A stretch of DNA of 39,155 nucleotides from Chitinophaga pinensis (GCA_945870425.1 CAMBSD010000021.1:1-39155); one strand, 5' to 3'. Shown: positions 18,270-26,986, numbered from the stretch's first letter. Notes: a model not told the origin generated them from the sequence alone. Numbers and translations: made by a program.

Positions 18270-18610
18270 AATGATATATGAAACTTTTATGAGCCTATCC
18301 CTAAATCCCTCTCTTAAGGAGAAGCACTTTTGCAGCCCTTGAAGCCTTTGTCTCAGAAATCTATTAATAATCTTCCGTTTTATTTAAATGCTTTTCCCTG
18401 TCATATAAATGTTTAATAGGGTGCATTTTAAAAGTTACAAACTTTTACTACATTGCATCACAATAGACGATGCGCTTAACTCCTGCGAGATTGAATATAT
18501 TTATCTAATATCAAGGAAATTTATCGGATAAATCAGGTCATTTTGTGCAATTTGAGAGAGCAGAAGTATGCAACGCTTCCCTTAAAGAGTTTATTTTGAA
18601 ATAATTATTT
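18270..18610. other. Intergenic region between the GT9 gene and rplU
   Basis: About 340 bases with no open frame worth calling. The stretch around 18295-18345 (CCCTAAATCCCTCTCTTAAG then GAGAAGCACTTTTGCAG) resembles a 'CTAAATCCCTTCTCC...GGAGAAGGACTTT' phrase often seen in Bacteroidota intergenic DNA and may be a decayed repeat. No RNA gene was recognised. Confidence 0.4.
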
Positions 18611-18619
18611 ACAAAACAC

Positions 18620-18650
18620 TTTGGATATGTAAATAGAAGACATATATTTG
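18620..18650 (+). promoter_or_regulatory. Promoter of rplU-rpmA
   Basis: TTTG (18620-18623), exactly 19 bases, then TATATTTG (18643-18650): an exact match to the Bacteroidota vegetative promoter TTTG-N19-TAnnTTTG. Transcription should start near 18657, giving a leader of about 35 bases before the rplU ATG. Confidence 0.85.
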
Positions 18651-18690
18651 CTGCCCTTTAAAATTTTTAAAACTTAAATATATATAAATC

Positions 18691-19002
18691 ATGTTTGCAA
18701 TAGTTGAAATTGCTGGCCAACAATTTAAAGTTGAAAAAGACCAATACTTATATGTGCATCGTTTGCAACAAGAGGTTGGCGCCAGTATTGAACTTGACAA
18801 AGTACTCCTTGTAAATAACAACGGAAGTATTTCAGTAGGTTTACCTACAGTTAGCGGAGCCACCATCCAAGCTAAAGTGTTAGATCACTTAAAAGGCGAT
18901 AAAGTAATTGTGTTTAAGAAAAAACGCAGAAAAGGATATCGCAAATTGAACGGTCACCGTCAAATGTTTACTAAAATTCAAATAGAAGCTATTAAAGCTT
19001 AG
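18691..19002 (+). CDS. rplU: 50S ribosomal protein L21
   Basis: 103 residues, the normal length for bL21. It starts [20 protein letters not shown] and ends with the RNA-binding segment [19 protein letters not shown]. bL21 binds 23S rRNA in the large subunit. It is followed 33 bases later by rpmA, the usual rplU-rpmA pair, under one consensus promoter and closed by one strong terminator. Confidence 0.98.
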   Translation: MFAIVEIAGQQFKVEKDQYLYVHRLQQEVGASIELDKVLLVNNNGSISVGLPTVSGATIQAKVLDHLKGDKVIVFKKKRRKGYRKLNGHRQMFTKIQIEAIKA

Positions 19003-19035
19003 TTGTTTAACAAATAAAAAGATAGATTAAATACC

Positions 19036-19305
19036 ATGGCACACAAAAAAGGAGTCGGTAGTTCAAAAAATGGACGTGAATCGCATAGCAAACGCTTAGG
19101 TGTAAAAATATATGGCGGACAATATGCAATTGCAGGTAATATTATAGTTCGTCAACGTGGCACAAAACACCACCCAAGCACCAATGTAGGAATAGGTAAG
19201 GATCATACCTTATTTGCTTTGGTTGACGGTAATGTAGTATTCAAAAAAGGCAAAAACGATCGTAGTTTCGTTTCAGTAGAGCAAAGAGTTATAGCTGAAG
19301 CATAA
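19036..19305 (+). CDS. rpmA: 50S ribosomal protein L27
   Basis: 89 residues beginning [20 protein letters not shown], the conserved bL27 N-terminal tail that reaches toward the peptidyl transferase centre, followed by GVKIYGGQ and [12 protein letters not shown]. The N-terminus starts directly with MAHKKG, with no Firmicutes-type cleavable extension. Second gene of the rplU-rpmA operon. Confidence 0.98.
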   Translation: MAHKKGVGSSKNGRESHSKRLGVKIYGGQYAIAGNIIVRQRGTKHHPSTNVGIGKDHTLFALVDGNVVFKKGKNDRSFVSVEQRVIAEA

Positions 19306-19325
19306 AATACCCATTAAACCATATT

Positions 19326-19357
19326 AAAGCTGCTATATTCATAGCAGCTTTTTTTTT
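19326..19357 (+). terminator. Rho-independent terminator of rplU-rpmA
   Basis: AAGCTGCTAT (19327-19336) pairs perfectly with ATAGCAGCTT (19341-19350) around loop ATTC, followed by an unbroken T run to 19357. It begins about 20 bases after the rpmA stop. Confidence 0.95.
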
Positions 19358-19369
19358 ACGTAATCACAT

Positions 19370-19399
19370 TTTGAATATTCATTAAATTAATCATATTCG
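19370..19399 (+). promoter_or_regulatory. Weak candidate promoter for the 19418 lipoprotein
   Basis: TTTG (19370-19373), 18 bases, then CATATTCG (19392-19399), which matches TAnnTTTG at the second A, two T and the final G only. It lies between the rpmA terminator and the lipoprotein ATG, where a promoter is needed. Confidence 0.35.
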
Positions 19400-19417
19400 C
19401 AGCACTAAATTTTAAAA

Positions 19418-19942
19418 ATGAAAAAACTATTTATTCCAATTCTAGTATTACTTAATCTGGCAGTTTCATGCGATAAAACACCATCTGCACCGCCAGCACC
19501 AGCAGCGCCTGACACTGCTATGTTTATGAGTTACAGCATCGGTAACACAAACTATAATATGTCGTATGTGGGAGCGGTTAAAGATTCATTATCCGATCCT
19601 AATTTGTTCATTTTATCAGCCACCACAACCAAGTCATCTTTATTCCCTAGCTTAGTGTTTGTTCTCACAAAACCTGTTAATGGATGGAAAACATCCATAT
19701 CTAATATGGATCAGAACAATCAAGCAAATTTTGTTGAATTTAAATTAAGCGCAACCAATAAATGCAATTCGAAAAATATAATTCCTACTGATAGTACCGG
19801 TATGAATATTAACTTTTCTAAATTCTCATATACTTACGCAGACATTATCGAAGGAACTTTTTATGGCTCAGTTGCTCCGCAAGAAGACCCTAACCAACTT
19901 ACTTTTATAAAGAATGGTAAGTTTAGGTTGAGAGTTAACTAA
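19418..19942 (+). CDS. Hypothetical lipoprotein
   Basis: 174 residues. A lipoprotein signal with lipobox AVSC (Cys18) is followed by a short linker, KTPSAPPAPAAP, rich in Pro/Ala. The remainder looks beta-rich and has no motif I recognise. It is separated from rpmA by a strong terminator, so it should have its own promoter. It converges on the Kir channel gene; the two share one bidirectional terminator hairpin. Function unknown. Confidence 0.82.
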   Translation: MKKLFIPILVLLNLAVSCDKTPSAPPAPAAPDTAMFMSYSIGNTNYNMSYVGAVKDSLSDPNLFILSATTTKSSLFPSLVFVLTKPVNGWKTSISNMDQNNQANFVEFKLSATNKCNSKNIIPTDSTGMNINFSKFSYTYADIIEGTFYGSVAPQEDPNQLTFIKNGKFRLRVN

Positions 19943-19952
19943 TCATATTATT

Positions 19953-19979
19953 AAAACCAGCTTAGGCTGGTTTTTTTTT
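19953..19979 (+). terminator. Shared convergent terminator
   Basis: AAAACCAGC (19953-19961), loop TTAG, GCTGGTTTT (19966-19974), then T to 19979 on the plus strand; the minus strand reads the same stem followed by TTTTAATA. The minus-strand stop codon of the Kir channel gene (plus 19962-19964) lies in the loop, so one hairpin serves both converging genes. Confidence 0.9.
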
Positions 19980-20927
19980 GCCTATTTCCAATATTTCATA
20001 AGCACCAATCATATCCATATGCAGAACTGTGGCTTGGCCATCTTTATCTCTTTCGAACATTGGTATAAATTTGGCTCCAAACACAATTTCTTGCGCGGTA
20101 TACGAAAACCTGTAATGAACTATTTGAGAATAGGTATCATCAAAACCTTTGAAGGCCAAAATCAATTCGGACTCGGTATCCAACAAATCTTGCATCGAAA
20201 GACCATACATTGGGCTATCCTCTTCAATAGGATGCACAATGGTCCAACTTAATGAGAGGGCACTCACTTTTTCATATTCTAATTTTAAAGTTAAAAATCG
20301 TCTTACTGAGGTTTCTTTTTCAATGTAACTTAACATCATTCGCGCTTCGCATTCTATCAATTGGTTGTTTCTTGCATTGGCAATTCTTAGCATAACGGCT
20401 GTTTTATTTTGAAAGGGTGAAATAACAGCATTTTCACTTCTAATAAGTTTAACATTAGGTCTTGAAAAACGACCATAAAGCAAACCTGTGGCCAAGGCAA
20501 ATGCCATCAAACCTATGAGTGACTCGATAGCCGCAACAGTACTTGCAGCATTACCAATTGGATTAATCCTACCAAAACCAACAGTGGTGAAGGTTTGAGT
20601 GCTAAAGAAAAAAGCTTCGAAAAATTTATCTTTTTGTGTATACCCAATTATGCCCCCTAAGTGCTCAATTCCAATATAAAAGTATAGAAAGGCAAAAATT
20701 AAATTTACCGTAAAATAAAATGCGAAGATTATTAAACTAAAGTGCATCCACGACATTAATATTAGGTCGTGAAAGGGGTTGAAACGATTAAATAATGGAA
20801 GTCCGTCTCGTTTTACATTAAAACTTCCATCCTTATTTACCAGTCGGTTTCCTTGGACCTGCGCTTGAGAACCAAATCCAGTATACTTATCTTCATTTTG
20901 CCTATTGAATACTATTTTTCTTCTCAT
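19962..20927 (-). CDS. Inward-rectifier potassium channel (KirBac-like)
   Basis: 321 residues. An N-terminal slide-helix-like region (PFHDLILMSWMHF) precedes TM1 (about 62-84), a pore helix, the selectivity filter TVGFG (115-119, in TQTFTTVGFGRINPIG) and TM2 (about 127-150). Residues 155-315 form the beta-rich cytoplasmic domain of Kir channels (SENAVISPFQNKTAVMLRIAN). KirBac proteins are tetrameric K+ channels of the inner membrane. The filter has TVGFG rather than TVGYG, which is common in Kir channels. The gene starts 5 bases after the murI stop, so the two share a transcript. Confidence 0.95.
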   Translation of the reverse strand: MRRKIVFNRQNEDKYTGFGSQAQVQGNRLVNKDGSFNVKRDGLPLFNRFNPFHDLILMSWMHFSLIIFAFYFTVNLIFAFLYFYIGIEHLGGIIGYTQKDKFFEAFFFSTQTFTTVGFGRINPIGNAASTVAAIESLIGLMAFALATGLLYGRFSRPNVKLIRSENAVISPFQNKTAVMLRIANARNNQLIECEARMMLSYIEKETSVRRFLTLKLEYEKVSALSLSWTIVHPIEEDSPMYGLSMQDLLDTESELILAFKGFDDTYSQIVHYRFSYTAQEIVFGAKFIPMFERDKDGQATVLHMDMIGAYEILEIGKKKPA

Positions 20928-20932
20928 GCAAA

Positions 20933-21760
20933 TTATAAAAGGATGTGTTTCGACTTTACATCAGTTCCAAAAAAAACACTGGCTCCTTTGTCAAAATTCT
21001 CAGGAAAATCAGTAGTATTAAAGCTTACTTGGGAGTTTTTAGAACATAAAGATTCCAATACAGTGTGGCATAATAAATAATCCTGCAAACTATTTGCAAC
21101 TATCTCTCCTTGTGATAATATTTTAATATGCTCAGGAACAAATTTTCTGAGTTGATTTAGTAAAAGGGGATAATGTGTACACCCCAAAATAATGGTATCT
21201 ATTTTGCTAGATTTTGACAACAAAGCATCCACGTGTTTTTGGATAAAATAAGCGGTACCGGGATTACCAATCTCATTATTTTCAACCAATGGAACCCACA
21301 TGGGACAGGCTTCTTGGTGTACCATAATTTCAGGATAAAGCTTATTTATTTCTATAGGATATGATTGAGAGCTAACTGTACCATTGGTGGCAAATATTCC
21401 AACATGATTTGTTTGGGTGTAATGCTTCACAATTTCAGTAGTTGGACGAATGACACCCAAAACACGCTTTTTGGAATCGAATCTATGTAAGTCTTTCTGT
21501 TGAATAGTTCTTAAGGCCTTTGCTGATGCTGTGTTGCATGCTAAAATCACTAAATGACATCCTTCTGAAAACAATCGATTAACACACTCAAAAGTATACT
21601 CATACACGGTGTCATATGATCTCGACCCATAAGGTGCACGAGCATTGTCACCCAAATAAAAATAATCATATTGAGGAAGTTTTTTTACAAATTCTTTCAA
21701 AACGGTTAAGCCACCATAACCTGAATCAAAAACACCAATTGGGCCTGGTTTCATAATCAT
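20933..21760 (-). CDS. murI: Glutamate racemase
   Basis: 275 residues. Converts L-glutamate to D-glutamate for peptidoglycan by a cofactor-independent two-base mechanism. The catalytic pair is present: Cys75 in ILACNTASA and Cys194 in ILGCTHYPLL, with the substrate-binding FDSGYGGLTV (11-20) and GDNARAPYGS. Two in-frame ATGs (21760 and 21754) are both possible. First gene of the murI-Kir pair. Cytoplasmic and almost certainly essential unless another source of D-Glu exists. Confidence 0.97.
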   Translation of the reverse strand: MIMKPGPIGVFDSGYGGLTVLKEFVKKLPQYDYFYLGDNARAPYGSRSYDTVYEYTFECVNRLFSEGCHLVILACNTASAKALRTIQQKDLHRFDSKKRVLGVIRPTTEIVKHYTQTNHVGIFATNGTVSSQSYPIEINKLYPEIMVHQEACPMWVPLVENNEIGNPGTAYFIQKHVDALLSKSSKIDTIILGCTHYPLLLNQLRKFVPEHIKILSQGEIVANSLQDYLLCHTVLESLCSKNSQVSFNTTDFPENFDKGASVFFGTDVKSKHILL

Positions 21761-21822
21761 TATTTATATTTTAGTAGCAATATTAGTATTTCATTTTTTA
21801 CATTCGCCAAAAAAGTAAAGAT

Positions 21823-22263
21823 TTGATAAATTTATTGTTGAATGTTTTACTCACTTTGTTTGCCCTTGGAATTGCTCATTCACAAACCAAAGCAGATGAA
21901 ATTTCATGAAAATGGCTTATTGGAACCGATAAAGCACAAATCAAAATTGATAATATCAAGGGATTCTATTTTGGGAGAATAGTATGGTTAAAAGAGCCTA
22001 TTAATAATGAAAACAAACCCAAAATAGATGTTAAATACCTGATAAATGCAAGAAAATCTAGGTCTTTTGGGAATAATATTGTTGGATGGATTTGAATACA
22101 AAAGTATAAACAACTGGGAAAGGGAACAATTTACGACCCTGAAAATGGAAAAACCTATATCTGCAATAAATATATCGACAATAAAAATACAATGAAAATT
22201 AGAGGCTTCATAGGAATTTCATTGATTGACAGAAAAGATACTTGGAACAGGATAAAACAGTAA
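21823..22263 (+). pseudogene. Degenerate DUF2147 family gene
   Basis: From a TTG at 21823 the frame encodes a signal peptide (INLLLNVLLTLFALGIAHSQ), then reads K-W-L-I-G, GFYFGRIVWLKEP, GTIYDPENGKTY and IRGFIGISLIDRKDTWNR before TAA at 22261. These match, in order, the conserved blocks of DUF2147 proteins, small secreted Bacteroidota and proteobacterial proteins of unknown role. Two in-frame TGA codons break it (21907-21909 and 22093-22095). Around 22067-22120 the similarity moves to another frame (LLDGFEYKSINNWERE) and then returns, implying two compensating indels. No ATG is in a suitable place. Best read as a recently inactivated gene. Confidence 0.85.
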
Positions 22264-22320
22264 ACACAATTTCCTTTCTTCAATGCGGCAATTAATTTAT
22301 TATTGCTAAAAATATTACTA

Positions 22321-22620
22321 ATGTTTGGGAAAATAGCAGAAGCAAAACAAAAGGCAGAAGAAATTAAGAGTAAGCTGTCGTTAATAACCGTTGAAGGAAA
22401 AGCGCAAGGTATTAGCATAGTTGCCAACGGTAACAAAAAAATCATATCCATTGATATACCTGCCGATATGTTGAAACCTGAATGTAAAACACAGGTAGAA
22501 GAAGCACTACATACAGCAATTGAAAACGCATTAGACCAAGCTGACAATATTGCTAAAAGCGAGATGAAATCTCTGATGGGCAGCTTATTACCGGGCGGAT
22601 TAGGGAGTCTTTTGGGTTAG
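22321..22620 (+). CDS. YbaB/EbfC family nucleoid-associated protein
   Basis: 99 residues from the ATG at 22321; a TTG six codons earlier is less likely because MFGKIAEAKQKAEEIK is the usual family start. Pattern: an N-terminal helix rich in Lys/Glu, central beta strands (VEGKAQGISIVANGNKKI), a second helical part, and a Gly/Leu-rich tail LLPGGLGSLLG. YbaB dimers bind DNA with little sequence preference. It lies 57 bases after the DUF2147 remnant. In many bacteria ybaB sits with dnaX or recR, which are absent here. Confidence 0.88.
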   Translation: MFGKIAEAKQKAEEIKSKLSLITVEGKAQGISIVANGNKKIISIDIPADMLKPECKTQVEEALHTAIENALDQADNIAKSEMKSLMGSLLPGGLGSLLG

Positions 22621-22739
22621 TTATGACGTACGACAATTGTAAAAATTCGCATTATAATTGTCTTATTTTGAAGTATTGTGCAACATATTTTTGTCTTATA
22701 GGGTCAAACCTATTAATTTGTATTATAAAGCTTCAGTAA

Positions 22740-23300
22740 ATGAAAAGAGTTTTTCCCATAATGTTAATAGCAGGTATTTTCCTTTTTGCTTCATGCAACA
22801 AGCTTGAACAATTTAATGACCTGTACATTAGATTAAACCTCTCTTCAAAGAGTTTATGGTTTAATTTTGACTCTACAGACTCCGTTAAAAGTTTCGAAAT
22901 TTCAAAAGTTGGAAACTATATTAATATTGACAGCATACTTCAGAGCAACTCGGTCGATACAAGCAAAATTCAAACAGTTAAAATATCTAAAATCAACTTC
23001 AGTATTGATACTACAAATGGTGTTTCCAAAGAAAACAATTTCGATTTCCTAAAAAACATGTCAGTCTCCTGCAAAGTTGACAATCCTTCATTTGATTATA
23101 TTGAGCTTGGGAAAGCAGACTCAATAAAATCTAGTATGATGTCATTTGATATGATTGTACCAAACATCGAAGTTAAAGATATTATTAGAATGGATGAAAT
23201 TCGATATAGAATGAAAGGTTGGAACAAAAAACCTATGGGTAAAACCAAAGTAATTGTAACAATTAACTACACCGTTGACGCTGCCCTCTCAAACAAATAA
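22740..23300 (+). CDS. Hypothetical lipoprotein
   Basis: 186 residues, lipoprotein signal with lipobox FASC (Cys19). The mature part alternates Ser/Asp/Ile/Lys, resembling a beta-sandwich, and ends with VIVTINYTVDAAL. No catalytic motif or known family recognised. A -7-like TATTTTTG at 22686-22693 lies about 46 bases before the ATG; the only TTTG upstream is at a short spacing of 15. The stop is 2 bases from the stop of the opposing T9SS gene, with no hairpin between. Confidence 0.8.
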   Translation: MKRVFPIMLIAGIFLFASCNKLEQFNDLYIRLNLSSKSLWFNFDSTDSVKSFEISKVGNYINIDSILQSNSVDTSKIQTVKISKINFSIDTTNGVSKENNFDFLKNMSVSCKVDNPSFDYIELGKADSIKSSMMSFDMIVPNIEVKDIIRMDEIRYRMKGWNKKPMGKTKVIVTINYTVDAALSNK

Positions 23301-23302
23301 GT

Positions 23303-24055
23303 TTATTCTTTTATAAACTTCGTAGTTTTCACAAAACCATTTTCGTTTACATATTTCATAAAATAAACACCTTTTGTTAGGATAGAAATATCGATTTCAG
23401 TTTTAGTTTTATTGATTGCCGTTCTTGAAATTTCGCGGCCATTTATATCCGTAATAATTCCATCTGCATTTATAAATGAATTTTGAGAAACATTTAGCTC
23501 CAATTTGTCTTTAGCAGGATTTGGGTATAAACTAATCACATCGCTATTAATCAATTCATTCACATTGCTTTGGCTTTGAACATAAATAGCATATTTCGAA
23601 TTTGAGTCATTAATGTTTTGGCTGATTGGCCCCAAAATGGTATTTGCTGTGCCTTTTATTTTTATCATCACCACCAATGGGTAATTTGTGTTTTTCATAG
23701 CCTCGGTTGCTGTTCCTGTAATTGTTACACAGCCATTGCCTCCTCCTTTGATTCCGCAATTAGTGTTGTGGCATGTATACGTAAAACCTAAAGGCATTCC
23801 TTTAACACCTGTAATAAACAAGCTATCAATAGTAGCTTTGATATTTTGGCCTAAATAATTAATTAAGGTATCTTTGGTAATGTAAAACTGCAAAACTTGG
23901 CTGTAAGCCACATTGGGCGTAGCAGCAGGTAAGGAAGAAGGAAATACACCAGAGGACTTAATACTCGCATCGGGCAGACATTGTGCATTGGTATCAATAA
24001 TAAAAAATGAAGAAATTGAAATTAAAAATGCAATTTGTTGTAATAACTTTTTCAT
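23303..24055 (-). CDS. T9SS-exported protein with C-terminal sorting domain
   Basis: 250 residues from the ATG at 24055 (MKKLLQQIAF...), which gives a clean signal peptide ending TNAQ; an ATG at 24109 would add 18 residues without a signal character. Residues 25-165 look like a beta-sandwich with four Cys (CLPDAS, TCHNTNCG, NGCVTITG) and a repeated GVPxG/VKGMPLGF strand pattern found in putative Ig domains. The end is a T9SS type A domain: ISLYPNPAKDKLELNV, TDINGREISR, LTKGVYFMKYV. Its start lies 10 bp from that of the divergent TonB receptor. Confidence 0.85.
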   Translation of the reverse strand: MKKLLQQIAFLISISSFFIIDTNAQCLPDASIKSSGVFPSSLPAATPNVAYSQVLQFYITKDTLINYLGQNIKATIDSLFITGVKGMPLGFTYTCHNTNCGIKGGGNGCVTITGTATEAMKNTNYPLVVMIKIKGTANTILGPISQNINDSNSKYAIYVQSQSNVNELINSDVISLYPNPAKDKLELNVSQNSFINADGIITDINGREISRTAINKTKTEIDISILTKGVYFMKYVNENGFVKTTKFIKE

Positions 24056-24065
24056 ATTTGTTGTG

Positions 24066-26390
24066 ATGAATATTTTTTCAAGTTTAGCATATAAATCAAT
24101 TATATGCATATTTTTATTCTTAATTTTTATAAATAGGCTTCATGCCCAAAAAATTCAATTAAGTGGTAAAGTTATGGACTTTGAGAGCAATGAAGCACTC
24201 ATAGGCGCCATCATTTCTATTGACAATAACATTATTTCATCAACTGATAATAGAGGGAATTTTAGCCTTAATTATAAACTTAACAAACAAATTAATAAGT
24301 TAAAATTGCAAGTGATGTACTTAGGATATGATACCCATTCTGATAGTATATTAATTACCAACCGAAGTGAAATAGAACTTAGCATCAAACTTAAAACTAG
24401 TAAAAACCAATTAGACCAATTAATTGTTTCCGCAGGCAGGTATGAACAATCTGTAAAAAAAGTAACTGTTTCAACCGAAGTCATCAAACCCTATTTAATT
24501 GAAAACCGCATTACCACAAATATGGATAAGTTGGTTGACCAAATTCCAAGCGTGAATGTTGTAGATGGACAAGTTAGCATAAGAAGCGGCAGCGGATGGA
24601 GCTATGGCGCAGGCTCCAGGGTAATGGTATTGTTAGATGGCATCCCTTTTCTTTCAGGAGATGCAGGTCAGCCTCAATGGAAGTTTTTGCCAATAGAAAA
24701 TGTAGAGCAAGTAGAGGTTATTAAAGGCGCTTCATCCGTTTTATATGGAAGCTCGGCATTGAACGGGATGATAAATTTTAGAACCAAATTGGCCAGCGAC
24801 AAACCCATTACCAATATCAATTTGTTTTCGGGTGTATACAACAATGCACCCCGCAAAGATTTGCAATGGAGCAATAAGGCAAGGCTACAAAATGGTTTCA
24901 ATATTTTCCATTCAAACAAATACGAAAACATGGCCTATGGCATAGGCCTCAACTATTTTAAAGATGATGGCTACCGATGGGGCGAAAATGATCAAAGACT
25001 AAGAATTAGTTTTAATACCCGTTTCAATTCAAAGAAAATTCCATCACTACAATATGGCCTAAATGGGAGCATTTTGGTAACAGATGCAGCATCTTTTCTG
25101 CTTTGGGAAAGCTACAAATATGGCTATATTGCGGGTGATACACTCATAACCAACACGAATTCATACAACCATTCATTCGACCCTTATGTGAGTTTTATTA
25201 GGGGCAGAATAAAACACAATTTTAAAGGTCGCTGGGTTTATTCGAACAATAGAATTTATAACCCCGACCCGACAGTAAATCAAAACAACGCCAATCACAC
25301 TTTGTATAGCGAATACCAATCACAGATAAGCTTATCAAAAGAATTCTTGTTAAATGCTGGACTTGTGAGCCAATACACTATAAGTAATTCACCTTTGTTT
25401 CAAGGCAAGCAGAATGCATCCAACTATGCGGGGTTTGCCCAATTGGATTATAACCACAAGCGTTGGAGTGCCAATGCAGGTATGCGCTACGAAACATATA
25501 GTATTAATGGCAATTCAGAAAGCAAACCCGTTTTCAGAACAGGTCTTAACTTTGAAGCGGCCAAAGCCACTTTTATCAGAGCTAGTTTTGGACAAGGCTA
25601 TCGCTTCCCAACCATTGCCGAAATGTTTATTTCCACTACTGCAGGTTCTATAACGGTTGTACCCAATCCAAATTTAAAATCAGAAAGCGGATGGAATGCC
25701 GAGATAGGCCTAAAACAAGGCTTTAAAATAAAAGGCTTTAAAGGATTTGTAGATGCTGCCTATTTTTTCACCCAATACCAAAACATGATGGAATTTAATT
25801 TTGGGTTATTTAAAGTTGACAAAGACAACAATGGTGTACCTGCTTTTAAAAGTTTAAATGTGGGTGAAACAAGAATAACAGGTGCTGAAATTTCAATTTC
25901 TGGAGAGGGTAAAATTGGCGAAGTTCTTATTCAAAGTATTTTAGGTTACACTTACACCAATCCTATTGCTTTGCAACCTGACTTGGTATATTCGTATGAC
26001 TTAGGGCAATCACCTACACCAAGAAATTACAGCAGTTCAAGTTCTGACACAACTGCTAATAACCTTTTAAAATACCGCTTTCAACATTTGGCAAAGTTGG
26101 ATGTACAGGCTACTTATAAAAAATGGAGTTTGGGACTTAGCTCCAGGTACAACAGTTATATGGGCAATATTGACAAATTCTTCCTTTTTCTTTATCCAGA
26201 TTTAAACGATGCAAGAGGTATGGGCAAAGAGGGCGATTTGATTTTTGATGCACGTGGTTCTTATAAAATAAACCAAAAGCTAACAACCAACTTAATGGTG
26301 AGCAACCTCCTTAACCGCGAGGTGATGACCCGCCCTGCAGACCTTCGCCCACCGCGTTTGTTTGTATTGCAATTACAAATAAAGCTATAA
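24066..26390 (+). CDS. TonB-dependent outer-membrane receptor
   Basis: 774 residues from the ATG at 24066, which gives a signal peptide (1-28, ending RLHAQ). A carboxypeptidase-regulatory-like domain (about 30-110: LSGKVMDFESNEALIGAII) precedes the plug (about 125-240) with LVDQIPSVNVVDG, VMVLLDGIPF and VEVIKGASSVLYGSSALNG, and a 22-strand-type barrel to the end (QGYRFPTIAEMF, FVLQLQIKL). Such receptors import siderophores, cobalamin, sugars or peptides with energy from TonB-ExbBD. The plug is closest in style to the FepA/BtuB group rather than SusC; no SusD-like gene is adjacent. Substrate unknown. Converges with the 26405 gene. Confidence 0.94.
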   Translation: MNIFSSLAYKSIICIFLFLIFINRLHAQKIQLSGKVMDFESNEALIGAIISIDNNIISSTDNRGNFSLNYKLNKQINKLKLQVMYLGYDTHSDSILITNRSEIELSIKLKTSKNQLDQLIVSAGRYEQSVKKVTVSTEVIKPYLIENRITTNMDKLVDQIPSVNVVDGQVSIRSGSGWSYGAGSRVMVLLDGIPFLSGDAGQPQWKFLPIENVEQVEVIKGASSVLYGSSALNGMINFRTKLASDKPITNINLFSGVYNNAPRKDLQWSNKARLQNGFNIFHSNKYENMAYGIGLNYFKDDGYRWGENDQRLRISFNTRFNSKKIPSLQYGLNGSILVTDAASFLLWESYKYGYIAGDTLITNTNSYNHSFDPYVSFIRGRIKHNFKGRWVYSNNRIYNPDPTVNQNNANHTLYSEYQSQISLSKEFLLNAGLVSQYTISNSPLFQGKQNASNYAGFAQLDYNHKRWSANAGMRYETYSINGNSESKPVFRTGLNFEAAKATFIRASFGQGYRFPTIAEMFISTTAGSITVVPNPNLKSESGWNAEIGLKQGFKIKGFKGFVDAAYFFTQYQNMMEFNFGLFKVDKDNNGVPAFKSLNVGETRITGAEISISGEGKIGEVLIQSILGYTYTNPIALQPDLVYSYDLGQSPTPRNYSSSSSDTTANNLLKYRFQHLAKLDVQATYKKWSLGLSSRYNSYMGNIDKFFLFLYPDLNDARGMGKEGDLIFDARGSYKINQKLTTNLMVSNLLNREVMTRPADLRPPRLFVLQLQIKL

Positions 26391-26404
26391 TGGATAATCG
26401 ACAA

Positions 26405-26986
26405 TTAGAAACCAATTCCAAAGGAGAGTCGTTTCATATCGTAATCCCTAAATGCCCCTGTTTCAGCCTTCGAAAAGATATATGAGAATTCACTAAAAAC
26501 CTTTATTAAACCTAAGCTGTGCTCATACCTTAAACCCGCAATAAAGCCATAACTTATTGATTTTACAGAATTCTTACTATCATCAACCCAAATATGATTG
26601 TATCCTAATTTCAATTTAATACTATTATTATTTTTTCGGTAAAGAGAATTTTGGAAACCCAAGCTAAGTTGATTTAAACTCAAAACACTATCTGATTGTA
26701 AATATGAGTATCCATTACTGATTGCAGTAAAGCTAGAAACTGAGTATTGAGCAAACAAATTAAAATTATCTTTCGGCCTACCAAGGTAAGTCCCAAAACC
26801 TGCATGAAATAATGAGGTATTATTGTATCGATTTACTAACGCTTCGTTATTTAAAAAATTAACACCAAACTCGGCATACGGACGAATAATAGAGCGTTCA
26901 GAATATGATTTGGATGATGAATTTTGGGCAAAAGCCAAAGTAGGTAAAAGAAACAGTGTTATTAATATTTGATTATAAATTTTCAT
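26405..26986 (-). CDS. Small outer-membrane beta-barrel protein
   Basis: 193 residues with a signal peptide (1-20, ending LAFAQ). The rest shows alternating hydrophobic and polar strands with aromatic girdle residues (RPYAEFGVNFL, YSVSSFTAISNGYSYL, SYGFIAGLRYEHSLG) and ends LSFGIGF, with the terminal Phe typical of proteins folded by BAM. Probably an 8-10-strand barrel, function unknown. It lies 25 bases downstream of the methyltransferase gene and is likely co-transcribed. Confidence 0.82.
   Translation of the reverse strand: MKIYNQILITLFLLPTLAFAQNSSSKSYSERSIIRPYAEFGVNFLNNEALVNRYNNTSLFHAGFGTYLGRPKDNFNLFAQYSVSSFTAISNGYSYLQSDSVLSLNQLSLGFQNSLYRKNNNSIKLKLGYNHIWVDDSKNSVKSISYGFIAGLRYEHSLGLIKVFSEFSYIFSKAETGAFRDYDMKRLSFGIGF

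Noticed and set aside
18270-18610. Possible small RNA or riboswitch upstream of rplU
   Set aside because: No stable conserved fold or L21-leader-like structure could be recognised; the mapped-by-eye promoter leaves a leader of only about 35 bases.
21907-22095. TGA read as a sense codon (recoding) in the DUF2147 remnant
   Set aside because: The kinase frame at 38589 ends in a normal TGA stop, intact genes in the window encode Trp and Gly with ordinary codons, and the remnant also shows frameshifts, so pseudogene decay explains it better.
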